64,000 nt of DNA from Aspidiotus rigidus. Taxonomy: Eukaryota > Arthropoda > Insecta > Hemiptera > Diaspididae. The notes beneath the pieces were generated by a model. The model worked only from the letters and a program-made list of their open reading frames with translations. It was not told the origin of the DNA and ran no database searches. Below are positions 11,820 to 22,269 of this stretch, one piece after another. The DNA lies in the NCBI GenBank assembly GCA_035079385.1, contig JAVHKY010000052.1, positions 5,518,001 through 5,582,000 of the forward strand. Direction: 5' to 3'. Both the position numbers and the translations under genes were made by a program. Positions within the stretch are counted from its first letter, which is position 1; every line of letters starts with the position of its first letter.

Positions 11820-11900
11820 TATCAAAATATATTAGACATTGGACATACATACCCAGCCGATATTTTTCTATATTATAATGTTAGTTGTTCAAGTATGGTT

Positions 11901-12030
11901 CTAGAGGTATTCTCGCCCAATGTAAATAGATGTGGAATCCGTAAAATCAAGTAGTGTGTACGTTCTTCATCGACCCACCACTTGATTTTTCGGATTCCAC
12001 ATCTGTTTACACTGAGGAGAATACATCTAG
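11901..12030. repeat. Hairpin repeat, CTAGAGGTATTCTC ends
   Basis: Arms of about 55 bp around a 20-bp loop, containing GATGTGGAATCCG and its complement. Could fold into one long hairpin. It lies directly beside the next palindrome at 12038. Confidence 0.6.
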
Positions 12031-12037
12031 CGCCTTA

Positions 12038-12312
12038 GTTCAAGCATTGACTATATATTACTTTGTAACCCAGACATACAGTCCTATTGTTATAAACGGT
12101 GTCGATTTCTTGGATTACGTTGGAAACGAATAACAGATCGCGCCAGATGTTAAGAGGTGGGTGTAACAGAGAGGGACCGAAGTTCAGCGATGCTTTTTCT
12201 CTTTTACTCTACCGGTTAACACGCAGCGCACTCACGTTGTCGTTTCCAGCAAAACGACACCGTTTATAACAATGGGACTACACGTCTGGTTAATGTATAG
12301 TCAATGGTTCAA
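12038..12312. mobile_element. Inverted-repeat MITE, GTTCAAGCATTGACTATA ends
   Basis: Left arm 12038-12110 and right arm about 12240-12312 are inverted copies that share GTTATAAACGGTGTCG and a CAGAC word. It shares the phrase TTGACTATATATTACTTTGT with neighbouring palindromes at 10512 and 11323, so these elements are related. Confidence 0.6.
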
Positions 12313-12479
12313 GATAAGATTGAAAACCATTGCACAACGTCCAAGCATAAATTTCCATCAACATTGATCATACAGAAAGTTATGTGTGGTCATGATCATG
12401 AATATCTACCTATACATACATTACCTACTTACAATTGAAGAAATACATTTTTTTTGTAAAATTGATACCTTAAAATATT

Positions 12480-12665
12480 TCTCATAGAAGACTTGAATTT
12501 TCTTGTACCATTCCAATACAACAGCACGACGCCAAGATAGGTAAGGGGGCAAACGAGTAATATCTCACGAACACTTGACCTAGTAAAAGCCTAGACTAAA
12601 ATATTTCAAGATGACTGATAAAATATAAAAGACATGAAATTTATTTGGCTATGCCAGAAAATTTT
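12480..12665 (+). repeat. Dispersed repeat copy (ACGACGCCAAGATAGGTAAG family)
   Basis: A good copy of a repeat that recurs at 52100-52195, 52570-52720 and 53100-53335, and in part at 3457, 28595 and 41497. Shared words in order: AGACTTGAATT, ACGACGCCAAGATAGG, ATCTCACGAACACTTGACCT, TGATGACTGATAAAATATAA and TTTGGCTATGCCAGAAAATT. No ORF. It could be the tail of a LINE or SINE, but the head is not identified. Confidence 0.6.
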
Positions 12666-12773
12666 TTTAAATTCATTTATTCATTACTTCGACTATATTA
12701 TAAAAATTTTGAATTTGATAGGATCTATAAAAATGTTGACTTGGGAAGGATTTGAAAAAAAGTTGAATGTAGT

Positions 12774-12846
12774 GAATTTTTATATGTGCATGCGGGTTAC
12801 GTTTTGTTTACTATCGAACTGAGTGCACCTCTTTTCAAACACCTTG
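12774..12846 (-). repeat. Solitary arm of the 10417 element family
   Basis: Contains TGTGCATGCGGG and CACCTCTTTTCAAACACCTT in the same order as the right arm at 11250-11304. No partner arm follows, so it is a truncated copy; it abuts the start of the element at 12851. Confidence 0.6.
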
Positions 12847-12891
12847 ATCCGGTTTGACCCAAGGTTATTTTAGGGAAGGTTAGCCCACTCT

Positions 12892-13836
12892 ATTCAGTAG
12901 ACCACAATTTCATGTTCACGGTCTTGCAAAACCAGGGGGTCCCGGAGCAGTATATACAAGTCATCCAAGCAATGTACAAAGACCTAAAATCAAGAATACT
13001 AACTGAAATTGAAGGGAAGTATTTCCATGTTAAAAGGGGGGTGAGACAGGGAGATCCGTTGTCGCCAATCCTGTTCAACTCCATGCTGGAAGAAATATTT
13101 AGAAATCTAGATTAGAAAGACAGAGGGATTAACATCAATGGCGAAAGGATTACAAATCTAATGTTTGCAGACGATGTCCTGATTATAGCCAAAAGTTCAA
13201 ACGAGCTGGGAGAAATGATGAAAGAACTAGCAGAAAGGAGTAGGGAGGGGGGCTAGGAATGAATGCCTAGGACAACAGATCTCCCTACTGAACCAAATGG
13301 AATTAGAAATAAACATGAGAATCTCGAAAGCATGGTCGAAATTCTGGTCTCTGAATGACATTTTTAAGGGCAACTTCAACATTGAACACAAAATTTAGGT
13401 TTTCAACATGTGCGTGCTACCTGAGATAAAAATTTCAGTAATGAAGAGGAGGTTGAAAGAAAGTATTGAGGCCACAAGGTACATCAGAAGGATGGAATGG
13501 GGATGGAGGGACACTTGGCAAGGCTAAAAGACGAAAGGTGGACCTACAAAATAACTTTCTGGGTTCCCATAAACCGGGCAAGGAAAAGAAGGCAACAGCC
13601 CGCGAGATGGTCCGACGATATAACGAAGTTCCTAAACTACAACAAACCATTTCATAGAATAGCAAAAGATAGGGAAGAATGGGGTAGGCTACAGAAGACC
13701 TTTGCTCACGAGGGATCGAGGGTATTTAATACGTAATTCGCAATATTCATAATATATAAGTCATATTATACTTACTTTTAATTACATCAGTGTACATTAA
13801 TATTATATTATATCCTCAATAAAGATATTCAGATTC
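12892..13836 (+). mobile_element. 5'-truncated LINE (RTE-like) with 10-bp target duplication
   Basis: Flanked by AGCCCACTCT on both sides (12882-12891 and 13837-13846). The left copy belongs to the host element's inverted end, so the insertion point is certain. It encodes the middle and end of a reverse transcriptase: the VRQGDPLSPILF turn near 13045 and the FADDVLIIAKSS catalytic strand near 13160, with stops and frameshifts, then a C-terminal stretch (DERWTYKITFW, DREEWGRLQKTFA) typical of endonuclease-reverse transcriptases of the RTE type. The 3' end has AATAAA and short GATATTCAGATTC repeats. Five-prime truncation and a 10-bp duplication are as expected for target-primed reverse transcription. 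The copy is dead. Confidence 0.85.
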
Positions 13837-14110
13837 AGCCCACTCTGCCAGGAGCAACACTGAGTCTACAGACAAAAACTACAAAAAAAAAATGTAATTT
13901 CAAAATTTGGCAGAACAATTCCGAAAGATGCCACATCTGAAAGAAAATTTGAAGTAGAATAAATTTTGTTTTTTTGACGTTTTTGAGAAAATCTTTATTT
14001 CTCGAGATATTTTGGTTCAAATTTGTATAGATTCATATGGCCGTTGTTGGTGGACGTCTACAGTGACGTCATTATTGCGGGTTGCACCGCGAGTGGGCTA
14101 ACCTTCCCTA

Positions 14111-14478
14111 TAGCCTCATCCACACGAGAGTTTTCGAGGAGAATACGTTGGGGAATATGAAGTGGGCGGAGCGTAATTGGAACGCTGGGTGAGAATATCA
14201 GGTGAAGACGAAGTTGAACATGTTCAATTTCTTGGGGAGAATTCGAAGGGAAATGTGAGTAGTGTTGCGTGTGCACGGTAAGAGTGCGTTACTAACAACG
14301 TGATCGCCATACGCCTACAGACAGCCACGCAGATAGCAGCATACGTGACACTGGTCTTTCCTACTTTTCTCTCATCACACGTGTGGATGGATTTTTGTAT
14401 CACAGGAGAAAATGAGCGTGCGCTCGCATATTCCCCTATCCTATTCACCTGTTTTTTTTTCCTCGTGTGGACGAGGCT
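14111..14478. mobile_element. TA-flanked MITE inside the 12851-14500 element
   Basis: Ends read AGCCTCATCCACACGAG on the left and its near-complement CCTCGTGTGGACGAGGCT on the right. It splits the right inverted end of its host: taking the MITE and one TA out restores CCCTAAAATAACC, the exact complement of the left end. That proves a 2-bp TA target duplication, as in Tc1/mariner-type elements. Non-coding. Confidence 0.8.
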
Positions 14479-14649
14479 TAAAATAACCTTGGGTTTAACC
14501 TTTACTCCAGGTCCAGGGGTGATACTGATAAGCTTATCCATTAGCCTTAGCTTTTAGCCGTCAGCCCGGCAATTTTGGACCAAAATTAGCTAGCTGTTGG
14601 CGAGCTGTTCAAGAAGGATGTAAACATTAGCTTATCCATTAGCTGTCAT

Positions 14650-15177
14650 TAGGGATGTGCCTTGGAAAGAATTTTTTTTTTTTTTTTCAATTAGATTTCT
14701 TTCCGGAAATTTATGGAAATTTGAGAAATTAATTTTTTTTTTTCAATGAAAACAGATTTCTCTCATCATATACCATCATTTCCATTAATACCGTCACACC
14801 AGCCCTTTGTTTAGCAACGTAAAACATGATTTTCTTTCTATACTAAACTCCAAATCATATCTCAACCAATAAGAATACATTTTTCTCTAAGCAAACACGC
14901 TGATTGGTTCCTCAGGTTCCAAGAATTCGAAATTAATCAAAATTTAAAATACAATGTCACAATCTCGTCTCATCTCACAAAAGAAATACGAGTAAAAGAT
15001 ATTAGGAAAAGATATTGGGTTGTATATTCTGTAATTCAGCGATGATTCCAATGAAACAAATAAATAATTAATGAAAAAACCGGAAATTTTGGAGAGGAAA
15101 GACAAAATTTCTTTCTTTCTTTCATTTCTTTCCTTTCCAGGTTAATTTCCAGGAAATTTTTTCAAGGCACATCTCTA
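14650..15177. mobile_element. hAT-like MITE nested in the 14508 element
   Basis: Target duplication GCTGTCAT at 14642-14649 and 15178-15185. Ends: left TAGGGATGTGCCTTGGAAAG, right complemented TAGAGATGTGCCTTGAAAAA. The body is T-rich with several stretches of related TTTCTTTCC words. Non-coding. Confidence 0.8.
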
Positions 15178-15504
15178 GCTGTCATTGAATAGCTAAAATG
15201 AAAAGCTAAATACAGAAAATTTAACCACATTAAGCGAAAGGTAGCCAAGCGCTACTCAGAAGTTCTGGAGAAATAGTATACTTTACTCCCAGTAAATAAT
15301 TTCATTTCCCTAAAACTAATTAATAATTATTAATGGCGAGTTGGCGATGTGACGAGTGCCGAGTAATGACGTTTTTCTCGCTTCTGGAGTGGAGAGATAT
15401 GGCGTAATTCTAAAAGCAGATTTGTGTTCTACGCAAAAAAAAAACGCTTTCGAATGTGCAGTTAATATTAATAAGCCTATTTTCAAATTATCTAGGCCAG
15501 AAAT

Positions 15505-16254
15505 CACGGTACATTATAGAGGTATTGACACTCGCATATCTTCACCATAAAAACAACTGTCCGTCGTTCTCTGGTTGTTCCGCAACGTATTTGTAGAGCG
15601 CTTTGTCAGTCTGGTTTCGATAGTATACAAAGTCTTATGGCAACTCACTGCTTTTCAAAAAATTGTAAAAAAAATCAGGAATTAACGTAGAGAGCTCGGA
15701 CTTGGCCGAAAGATTAAATTTTATTAAACTCTATAATATTCAAAAATATCCATTTTTCTAGGTACATTTCTCGATGTTCTATAATTCGCATGAGGACACA
15801 AAGTAGGCGCCCTCTATGAAAACCGTGGTGGCCATTTTTGGAAGCTGCCTGTAAAGGGGATGTTACAGAAAATTGTTTGAAATCTTAATTTTTTCTTCTT
15901 TTAGGTTATTCTATGAATGAAAATAATAAAAAAATGCTCTTACTACTTTTTTGTATTTTTCAATATTGACAAAGATACAGCCCGTTTTAGTTTTATACAC
16001 GTTTATGGCAATTTTTGCCGAATCCCCTTTTCGGGCACGACTCTAGCGCACCTACAGTTGTGTCCTCATGCGAATCTATGAAAAATTCAGCAATACTATG
16101 GTACCTACTGTTAAGCCGTGCTACTAGCGGGGTGAGGAAGGATGCGCTGACCGGAGACCAAGATCGTTGCAAACCTAGCGGAATTCCTTGTTCACTACCA
16201 GATTTTGTGAGACACAATTTTTGCATAGTGTCAATACCTCTATAATATACCGTG
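15505..16254. mobile_element. TIR element with 8-bp duplication CCAGAAAT, nested
   Basis: CCAGAAAT stands at 15497-15504 and 16255-16262. The terminal repeats of about 30 bp read CACGGTACATTATAGAGGTA on the left and, complemented, CACGGTATATTATAGAGGTA on the right. Length 750 bp, no long ORF. The 8-bp duplication points to hAT or a related superfamily; the CACGG start is not typical of hAT, so the superfamily is open. Confidence 0.8.
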
Positions 16255-16416
16255 CCAGAAATCAAAAACTTATGATTTTTTGTTAGCTTTTAGTTTTTAT
16301 CCTTTAGGTAGCTTTTTGCAAGCAGTTAGCTATTTAGACTTTCTGTTAGCTCTTGCACTCAAGATCATTAGTTTTCAGTCAATCCGTTAGCGTTTTCAAA
16401 CAGCTTATCACCGCTG

Positions 16417-17381
16417 CTTTACTCCATAATATACTGGTTATTATTCGGTTAATTTTACCCAATAACCGATAACCGGAAAACTTGTGAAGAGAAACAAGAA
16501 AGTGTATTGAAATTTCTAAGCTTCCATACATTGCCACCTGCAGCGACTCTTTCGCCGTAGTATTTGCCTCAGAGTTTAGCCCAGAGTCCTCAGGCTGGTG
16601 CCACATTTGGTTATTGCAGATTGCAGCTTCTTTGTGGCACTTTTTCTCGAAAAATGTGCCATTATCGTTGGATCATGGTCCTAATTTTCGACTTCGACCT
16701 CATATCGAGGTCGAAGTATCGAAAGGTCACAACAAAGCCGCCAGAACTTCTATATTCAAATTTACTCCTAGCCACTTATTAAATCCTAAATTTAATATTC
16801 TAAAGCATAGGCCCTTTTTGACCATGTTTCCTTTACGCGTCTGAAAATTGTGTTTCGCTATTTCGTACTTTCAATTTCTGTATTATTTCGTTCATTTTAT
16901 TTGTTTAATGAACCATCTTTCTACAATCATGTTGAATATGGATATTGATCTAGAGAATGATGTTACTGCCGATCTGGTTAGTGTTTAGACTATTCAATTT
17001 ATTAAATTTACGTTTAGAATTGTAATGAGCTCAGATCTCCAATTTCCTCATTCCATTTCTGGCTGGCTTCGTAGTGATCAAATCGAAGCTTCGTACATAC
17101 TAAATTGAACTAGAGTTCACGAATTAATTATATTATTAAATTTATAATTCTAATTCTAAATTACCAACATTCATACGATACTGACGGTAGAATTTTCTTT
17201 CTGCCGTTAAGTAACGTCAAGACAACAAAGCCAGCCACCGCCGATAAATAACTTCTTATTCCGACGATCGAGACGTTCTCCTCTATAATATTCGTAATAT
17301 TATTATTTCCATTTACTATCCTGTAATAACTATCTATTTCCTTGTTGTTCGTATTTCTGTATTATACGATTACCTAACCTG
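16417..17381. other. Intergenic region
   Basis: AT-rich; a short hairpin (TTTCGACTTCGACC, then the complementary GGTCGAAG) lies at 16686-16720. A small frame at 16921-17000 ends at a GTTAGTG that could act as a splice donor, but nothing supports it as an exon. Confidence 0.4.
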
Positions 17382-17852
17382 TATTCTGCCGTACAAAGTT
17401 AAATTTAAATTAAATTGACGTATATGCGAAAACAACGATCACCGTATATGCGAAAACAACGATCACCGAGACGAGGCGTTCGGATCAATGGGCTGTATGT
17501 GTGTTGGTAACGAAGCTTCGTATTCACACACCACTACTATCACAGTCGATTACATATCAGTGCATATGTTACAGTGAAATTAGGAAATCAGTGAAACTAG
17601 GAAATCGAACGCATTTCGCGTGATATACGAGCGTGTTTTCTTGCTTTGCGTGAAAATTAGCGAAAATGGACAAAAGAGAGAATGAAAAAAAAAATATATT
17701 GTTCAGCGGTGTCTCTCTCTCTCTCCCTCTCTCCCTCTATCACTCTATCACTCTCTCCCTCCCTTTCTCTCTCTCTCTCTGTCTTTCTCTCTTTCTTCCG
17801 TGTTTCTCCATTGCGTCTCTGTATTCCGGTGATGAGCGATCTTTACACGTAT

Positions 17853-17931
17853 GTCGACCTCCGGGAACTCTGCATATGATTGAAACTCTCTACGTACGAA
17901 TCCGCGCGCTTGACCACTCGGCCACGAGTGC
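17853..17931 (-). repeat. tRNA-like (SINE-type) promoter sequence
   Basis: On the minus strand TGGCCGAGTGGTCAAGCG is a good A box of a tRNA-Ser/Leu type D arm. The expected B box and a pairing acceptor stem are degraded. It is probably a tRNA-derived SINE or tRNA pseudogene inside the large element. Confidence 0.35.
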
Positions 17932-18295
17932 TGGAACATCAACACGAGTTTAAAATGCAGCTATTGCCATGTGAATGTCGAACGCCGCGCCGGCATTCTT
18001 AATGCTAAAATGCATTGCACATTTTTTGCCCAGTTGTCTACATGAAATGTAGTTACGTATTATTGAAATAATGTATTTTTGAAATTATTTTTCATTCATT
18101 AAAAAGGGAAGAAAATGAAATTGCTGGAAGGAGATAGAAATTATTAATTGTTGCACGGCATACTGCTGCCGTCGCATTTTGAATTGCAAAGAATATTTTT
18201 CTTTTTAGGTAGCAAATTGCGCTGACGCACTGAAACTATAAAAATTGATAGAATGAAAATTTGGATCGGTCTTGAGGTGAAACCATAAGTCTCCT

Positions 18296-18985
18296 GAGTC
18301 TAATTTAAATGTTAATTCTATCAATTTTTTATGGTTTCTTACTTGGTCTAATTTAAATGTTGATTCTATCAATTTATTCATGGTTTCTCTGTTGGTCTAA
18401 CTTAAATGTTGATTTTATTAATTTATTTATGGTTTCTCCCTGAGTCTAATTCAAATTTTGATTCTATTAATTTTTTATGGTTTATTCTTTAGTCTAAATC
18501 AAACATATTGATTACATCAATTTTTTTATGGTTTCTCCCTTGGTCTAACTCGAATGTTGATTCTATCAATCTATTTATGGTTTCTCTCTGAGTCTAATTC
18601 AAAATGTCAATTCTATCAATTTTTTATTGTTTCTTACTTGGTCTAATTCAAATGTTGATTCTGTCAATTTATTCATGGTTCCTCTGTTGGTCTAACTTAT
18701 AAATCTTGATTCAATCAATTTATTTATGGTTTTTCTTTGAGTCTATTTTTAATGGTTTCTTCCTCGGTCTAACCAAAATGTTGATTCTATTAATTTGTTT
18801 ATGGTTTCTCCCTGAATCTAATCCAAATTTTGATTCTACTAATTTTTCATGGTTTCTTCTTCGGTCTAATTTAAACAGTTGATTCCATCAATTTTTTCAT
18901 GGTTTCTCCCTTGGTCTAACTCGAATATTGATTCTATCAATCTATTTATGGTTTCTTTCTGAGTCTAATTTAAATGTTGATGTAG
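18296..18985. repeat. 49-bp minisatellite, about 14 units
   Basis: Diverged units of 48-50 bp, each built as GTCTAATTTAAATGTTGATT, CTATCAATTTATT, ATGGTTTCTCTGTTG. An inverted unit at 18234-18290 heads the array. The units drift by several per cent, so the array is not recent. Confidence 0.85.
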
Positions 18986-19370
18986 TCATTGTTCGTTTTC
19001 CTGCGTCAGTTTTTACTTTTGGTCTCCTTCCAATGAAGATTCTTATCAATTGTGATTCCAAGTACATATTTTGTGTGTTCAACTTTCCCTAATGACAATA
19101 AAATAAAACAATTTTTGTGGTTTAAAAAAAAAAAAAAAAAAAAAAGCTTGTACGGGCTCGAACTTGTTACCATATTTCACATATACGTAAAACGTATCAA
19201 AATTGTGCAGAAGTGTAAACGCGACGGCGCGGCGCGTACAATGATGATCATAAGGCTGAAGAATCACTCGAAGATAATGTTGGTAACCGCATATGTGCAC
19301 GAAAAACACGCCACGACACATGAACGATAAAACGCGCGTGAAATTTCCTAGTTTCACTGATTTCCCAATT

Positions 19371-19720
19371 GGGATGTTAACCTATGTTTGGTAGCGCTAG
19401 AATCGCCTTCCTCTCTCGCCGCACTCGCTTGAATTTCTGGGTGACGATTTTACGTTCAATGTATTTGGCCATAAGAAACGAGATTTTCAATTAGTATTAG
19501 ATGACTCAATACTTCACTATTAGAATTACTTCTTTCAGTTATCGATTCTCTTGAAGTGTTTAAACGATTTATAGGATATAATTTTTTGATATTACGAATT
19601 GTAATAATTTAAATCGTATTTGAAAATTGCAAATTCCCCATCATGAAGCATGGTACGTTGAAATTATCCCCCACATGTTCGAGCACGGTTACCAACTTAC
19701 GCAACTTGGGTTAACATCCC
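19371..19720. mobile_element. AATT-flanked MITE nested in the large element
   Basis: Ends GGGATGTTAACC and GGTTAACATCCC, flanked by AATT (19367-19370 and 19721-19724). The insertion broke an inner inverted repeat of the host; the unbroken partner at 17571-17607 reads CAGTGAAATTAGGAAATCAG, so it preserves the empty site with a single AATT. That fixes a 4-bp duplication. Confidence 0.8.
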
Positions 19721-19752
19721 AATTTCACTGTGACACATATACGTCCTTTTTA

Positions 19753-22042
19753 GGGTCGGCCCGTCGTACGAGGCCGACCGTATTGTAATCCTATTTTTCT
19801 TCTTCTTATTTCTTCGTCTCAGTTCAGTCGCGCACGTCACATCACGGATGTCACCGTCGTCACGTTCAGTAGGCCACAACGCAGTATAAACTGCGGGTAA
19901 GGTTTGTTATCAATTATCATTATTGTTGCGTTTTGCGCACAGTTTTACGTTCTTTCAATTGAGTCAAAAATTACCTACCGTGTACGTGTTTAATTTGTCA
20001 ATTTAGCCGTAATTATTCATTGAAGACTCGAATCTGTATTTATAATGTTGAAACGAGCACAAACGTTTTTCATGAACCTATCATTGGTTAAGCATTAAGG
20101 GTATGCTTCACACAGAAGAAACACGCGTAAATATACAAGAATGTAGGTTGATTCCGAGGCGACTAATTATGATCCGCAAAATGAACCAATTGTTCTGAAT
20201 TCTTTCGAAGTGTTAGGTGATAGTTTGATACAGATTTACATTGAATCAGAACTCGTAATATTATTCGGAACTGGAACTGTCGTTATTAACAATTGATAAC
20301 GAGAGTTGTAAATAATATTACGAGTTCTGAATTAATGTTAAGCTCTCATCTGGGAACAGTTAGTTTATTTATGATTATTATTGATTAATTAGCCGCTGCT
20401 GATTAATTCGTTACAATGACGAGAAGGAATGAAACAATAAAAATAGTAGCGTCTTGTCTTTATTATCGAACGTTCGCAAATTGAAAAGATTGACTACAAA
20501 TGGAACCAAACGTCTTAATTGCGATGGAAAAGAATATAGATAGAGTAATCAAATGTGAATTCTTGAAATTGGTCTAAACAATGTGAATGGTGCAGCGGTA
20601 CTTAGACCAAAATCTAAAGTGAATGATTGTTGAGTATCCTGATCATAAAATCGGTACCTAATTACAATGATTCTAGTCTCCAATCTGAGTTTGTAGTTCT
20701 ATTCGATAGAACGTGAGTACCTGAGTGGAAAGTATATGAGGTATAATGAACAGTTTGGATGAATAATTATCGAAATTTTATTATTTCAACTTGCAAGGTA
20801 CATTTAGTTTCTAGTGCCGGTTCTTACGCCTGGTGTTAGAAGCCAAATATCATCGATCTTAAATCAATATTTTGCAATGTATAGGAATATGTATTGGAAT
20901 CCAAAAATTTTGTTTTGATGGAATGCCTAGTTGTTGGGCGTTTGTTTCTTTCACAAAATGAGTTTGTACTCAAGTGGAAGTTGGTTAGTTGTATTCAATA
21001 AAATATGATCAATGAAATATGATTACTTAATGTGAACTGAGGAGCACAAACTTTTCCATGGACCCACAGGAAACTGAAATGAATAATTGCGCGAATAAAA
21101 ACGTACAGAACAGAATGACTTGAAAGGTGACCATGAATCGCAAATGCGGTATCCCAGCTTTGTGATCCGCAATTCAATTTTGAATTTCAATTTATACTTA
21201 TTAGTTCTAAGTACTTTGAAGTTGACTGCAAAGGTGGTATGATAATTACATTGTTGGGTTTTGAGTAGACAAATGAAGTTTGTGATAGTGGGGTGCTTGT
21301 TTCTTTCTTTCTTTCTTTCTTTCTTGGGGTAAGTTCAGACGCTCGCGTCACGGCCTGTCCACAATGCAGTAAGGTGTGGTTATTTTTATGCGTTATTGCG
21401 TTTTGATTGTCTCATTCTGTCGTTTCATCCGCAAGTTTATGTAACAGAGATGAGGTAACCCGTCGGTTTACTGCCATACTCGGAGTAAGAGGCGAGTAAG
21501 AATGATGGCGAGGGACTCTTTGTACTTCTTGGACTTGAAAATATTTTAAACTGTTGGACTTGGAATTATTCTCCAATTGTTGGACTTTGAAATATTTTCA
21601 TACTTCTCGGACTTGTAATAAAGTTTTTCATTTTTAATTCTTGGACTTGGAAATATTTTCAACTGTTGGACTTTGAAATATTTTCAACTGTGGACTTGGA
21701 AGTATTTTCAAATTGTGGAACTTCAAAATATTAACAACTAGATTTTTCGAGGATAAGAAGTTATTAAGATATCTGAGATGGAAATTAACTGAAAAGCGAA
21801 AAGTTTGAAGCGAAAAGCGGTGACATTTTTTGGAAGTGAAAAGCAAAGCAAATGTTGGAAAAGCAAAAAGTATAAACTATATAGCAGAAGTATTTCAATT
21901 TTGCGCTTTTTAGTGAAACAAACAACGATCAGAAAAATTTATTGGATTTTTGACGAGTCTCTCTTGACTGAAATAAAGAAAAATTGATATTATAATCTGA
22001 TTCAGGCCGACCCTGATACTATGTCGCCCGCGACATAGCTTG
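19753..22042. mobile_element. Helentron-like non-autonomous element, copy A
   Basis: Begins GGGTCGGCCCGTCG after TTTTA and ends with GGCCGACCC, then the hairpin CTATGTCGCCCGCGACATAG and CTTG before TTTTA. A subterminal inverted repeat, a 3' hairpin, an internal (TTTC)n tract at 21297-21325 and the absence of coding sequence are features described for Helentron-associated elements. Internal blocks near 20760-20880 and 20935-20985 match copy B at 31058-35001. It could instead be another TIR family; the TTTTA pair would then be a 5-bp duplication. Confidence 0.5.
21527..21738. repeat. Minisatellite of about 28-30 bp
   Basis: About seven diverged units of the type TTGGACTTGGAAATATTTTC inside copy A. 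Confidence 0.7.
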
Positions 22043-22269
22043 TTTTAGACGTATATGCATCGCGAGGTGAAAAATGTACCGTATCTGAAGATTGAGCACT
22101 TATTGAAGAAAATTATTATAATCATCGAATGCTGCGTTGAAAATTGCTATGAGTGAGCAACTTATGCGATCTTAATATCTTTCGAATACATTTTTATATT
22201 CTTTTTGATACTTTTCCGTGATCGTTGTTTTCGCATATACGTCAATATTCAACTTTGTACGGCAGTATT

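Larger units (their letters stand above)
12851..14500. mobile_element. TIR element split by two later insertions
   Basis: The left end at 12851-12890 reads GGTTTGACCC, AAGGTTATTTTAGGG, then AAGGTTAGCCCACTC. Its inverted partner on the right is in two pieces, 14091-14112 and 14481-14500, separated by a TA-flanked MITE. A LINE fragment sits just inside the left end. Removing both insertions leaves a compact non-coding element of about 330 bp with 40-bp inverted ends. Its own target duplication is not clear. Confidence 0.7.
14508..16416. mobile_element. hAT-like element with 8-bp target duplication
   Basis: The 8-bp direct repeat CTTTACTC stands at 14500-14507 and 16417-16424. The ends start CAG: left CAGGTCCAGGGGTGATACTG, right (complemented) CAGCGGTGATAAGCTGTTTG. 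An 8-bp duplication and CAGnGGTG ends are hallmarks of hAT transposons. No transposase is present. Two further elements (14650-15177 and 15505-16254) lie inside, so the original copy was about 630 bp. It inserted right at the border of the 12851-14500 element. Confidence 0.75.
17386..22265. mobile_element. 4.9-kb TIR element, 4-bp target duplication, Sola/Chapaev-like
   Basis: Flanked by TATT (17382-17385 and 22266-22269). The ends are inverted repeats: left CTGCCGTACAAAGTT, then GACGTATATGCGAAAACAAC; right the complement. Subterminal sequence on both sides (17386-17570 and 22043-22265) matches, arm for arm, the 377-bp element at 62375-62751, which also has a 4-bp duplication. Four-base duplications occur in Sola and Chapaev transposons. 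No transposase is recognisable: the interior holds a tRNA-like sequence, a (CT)n tract, a 49-bp minisatellite, a nested AATT-flanked MITE and a Helentron-like element. In the left end the motif CGTATATGCGAAAACAACGA is duplicated in tandem. It ends 573 bp upstream of the POSH start codon. Confidence 0.8.

Noticed and set aside
13435..13665. Minus-strand ORF of 76 codons
   Set aside because: Antisense to the LINE C-terminal region.
16921..17000. Short frame with several Met codons ending at a possible donor
   Set aside because: No neighbouring exon in phase, no acceptor context and no family; kept only as intergenic.
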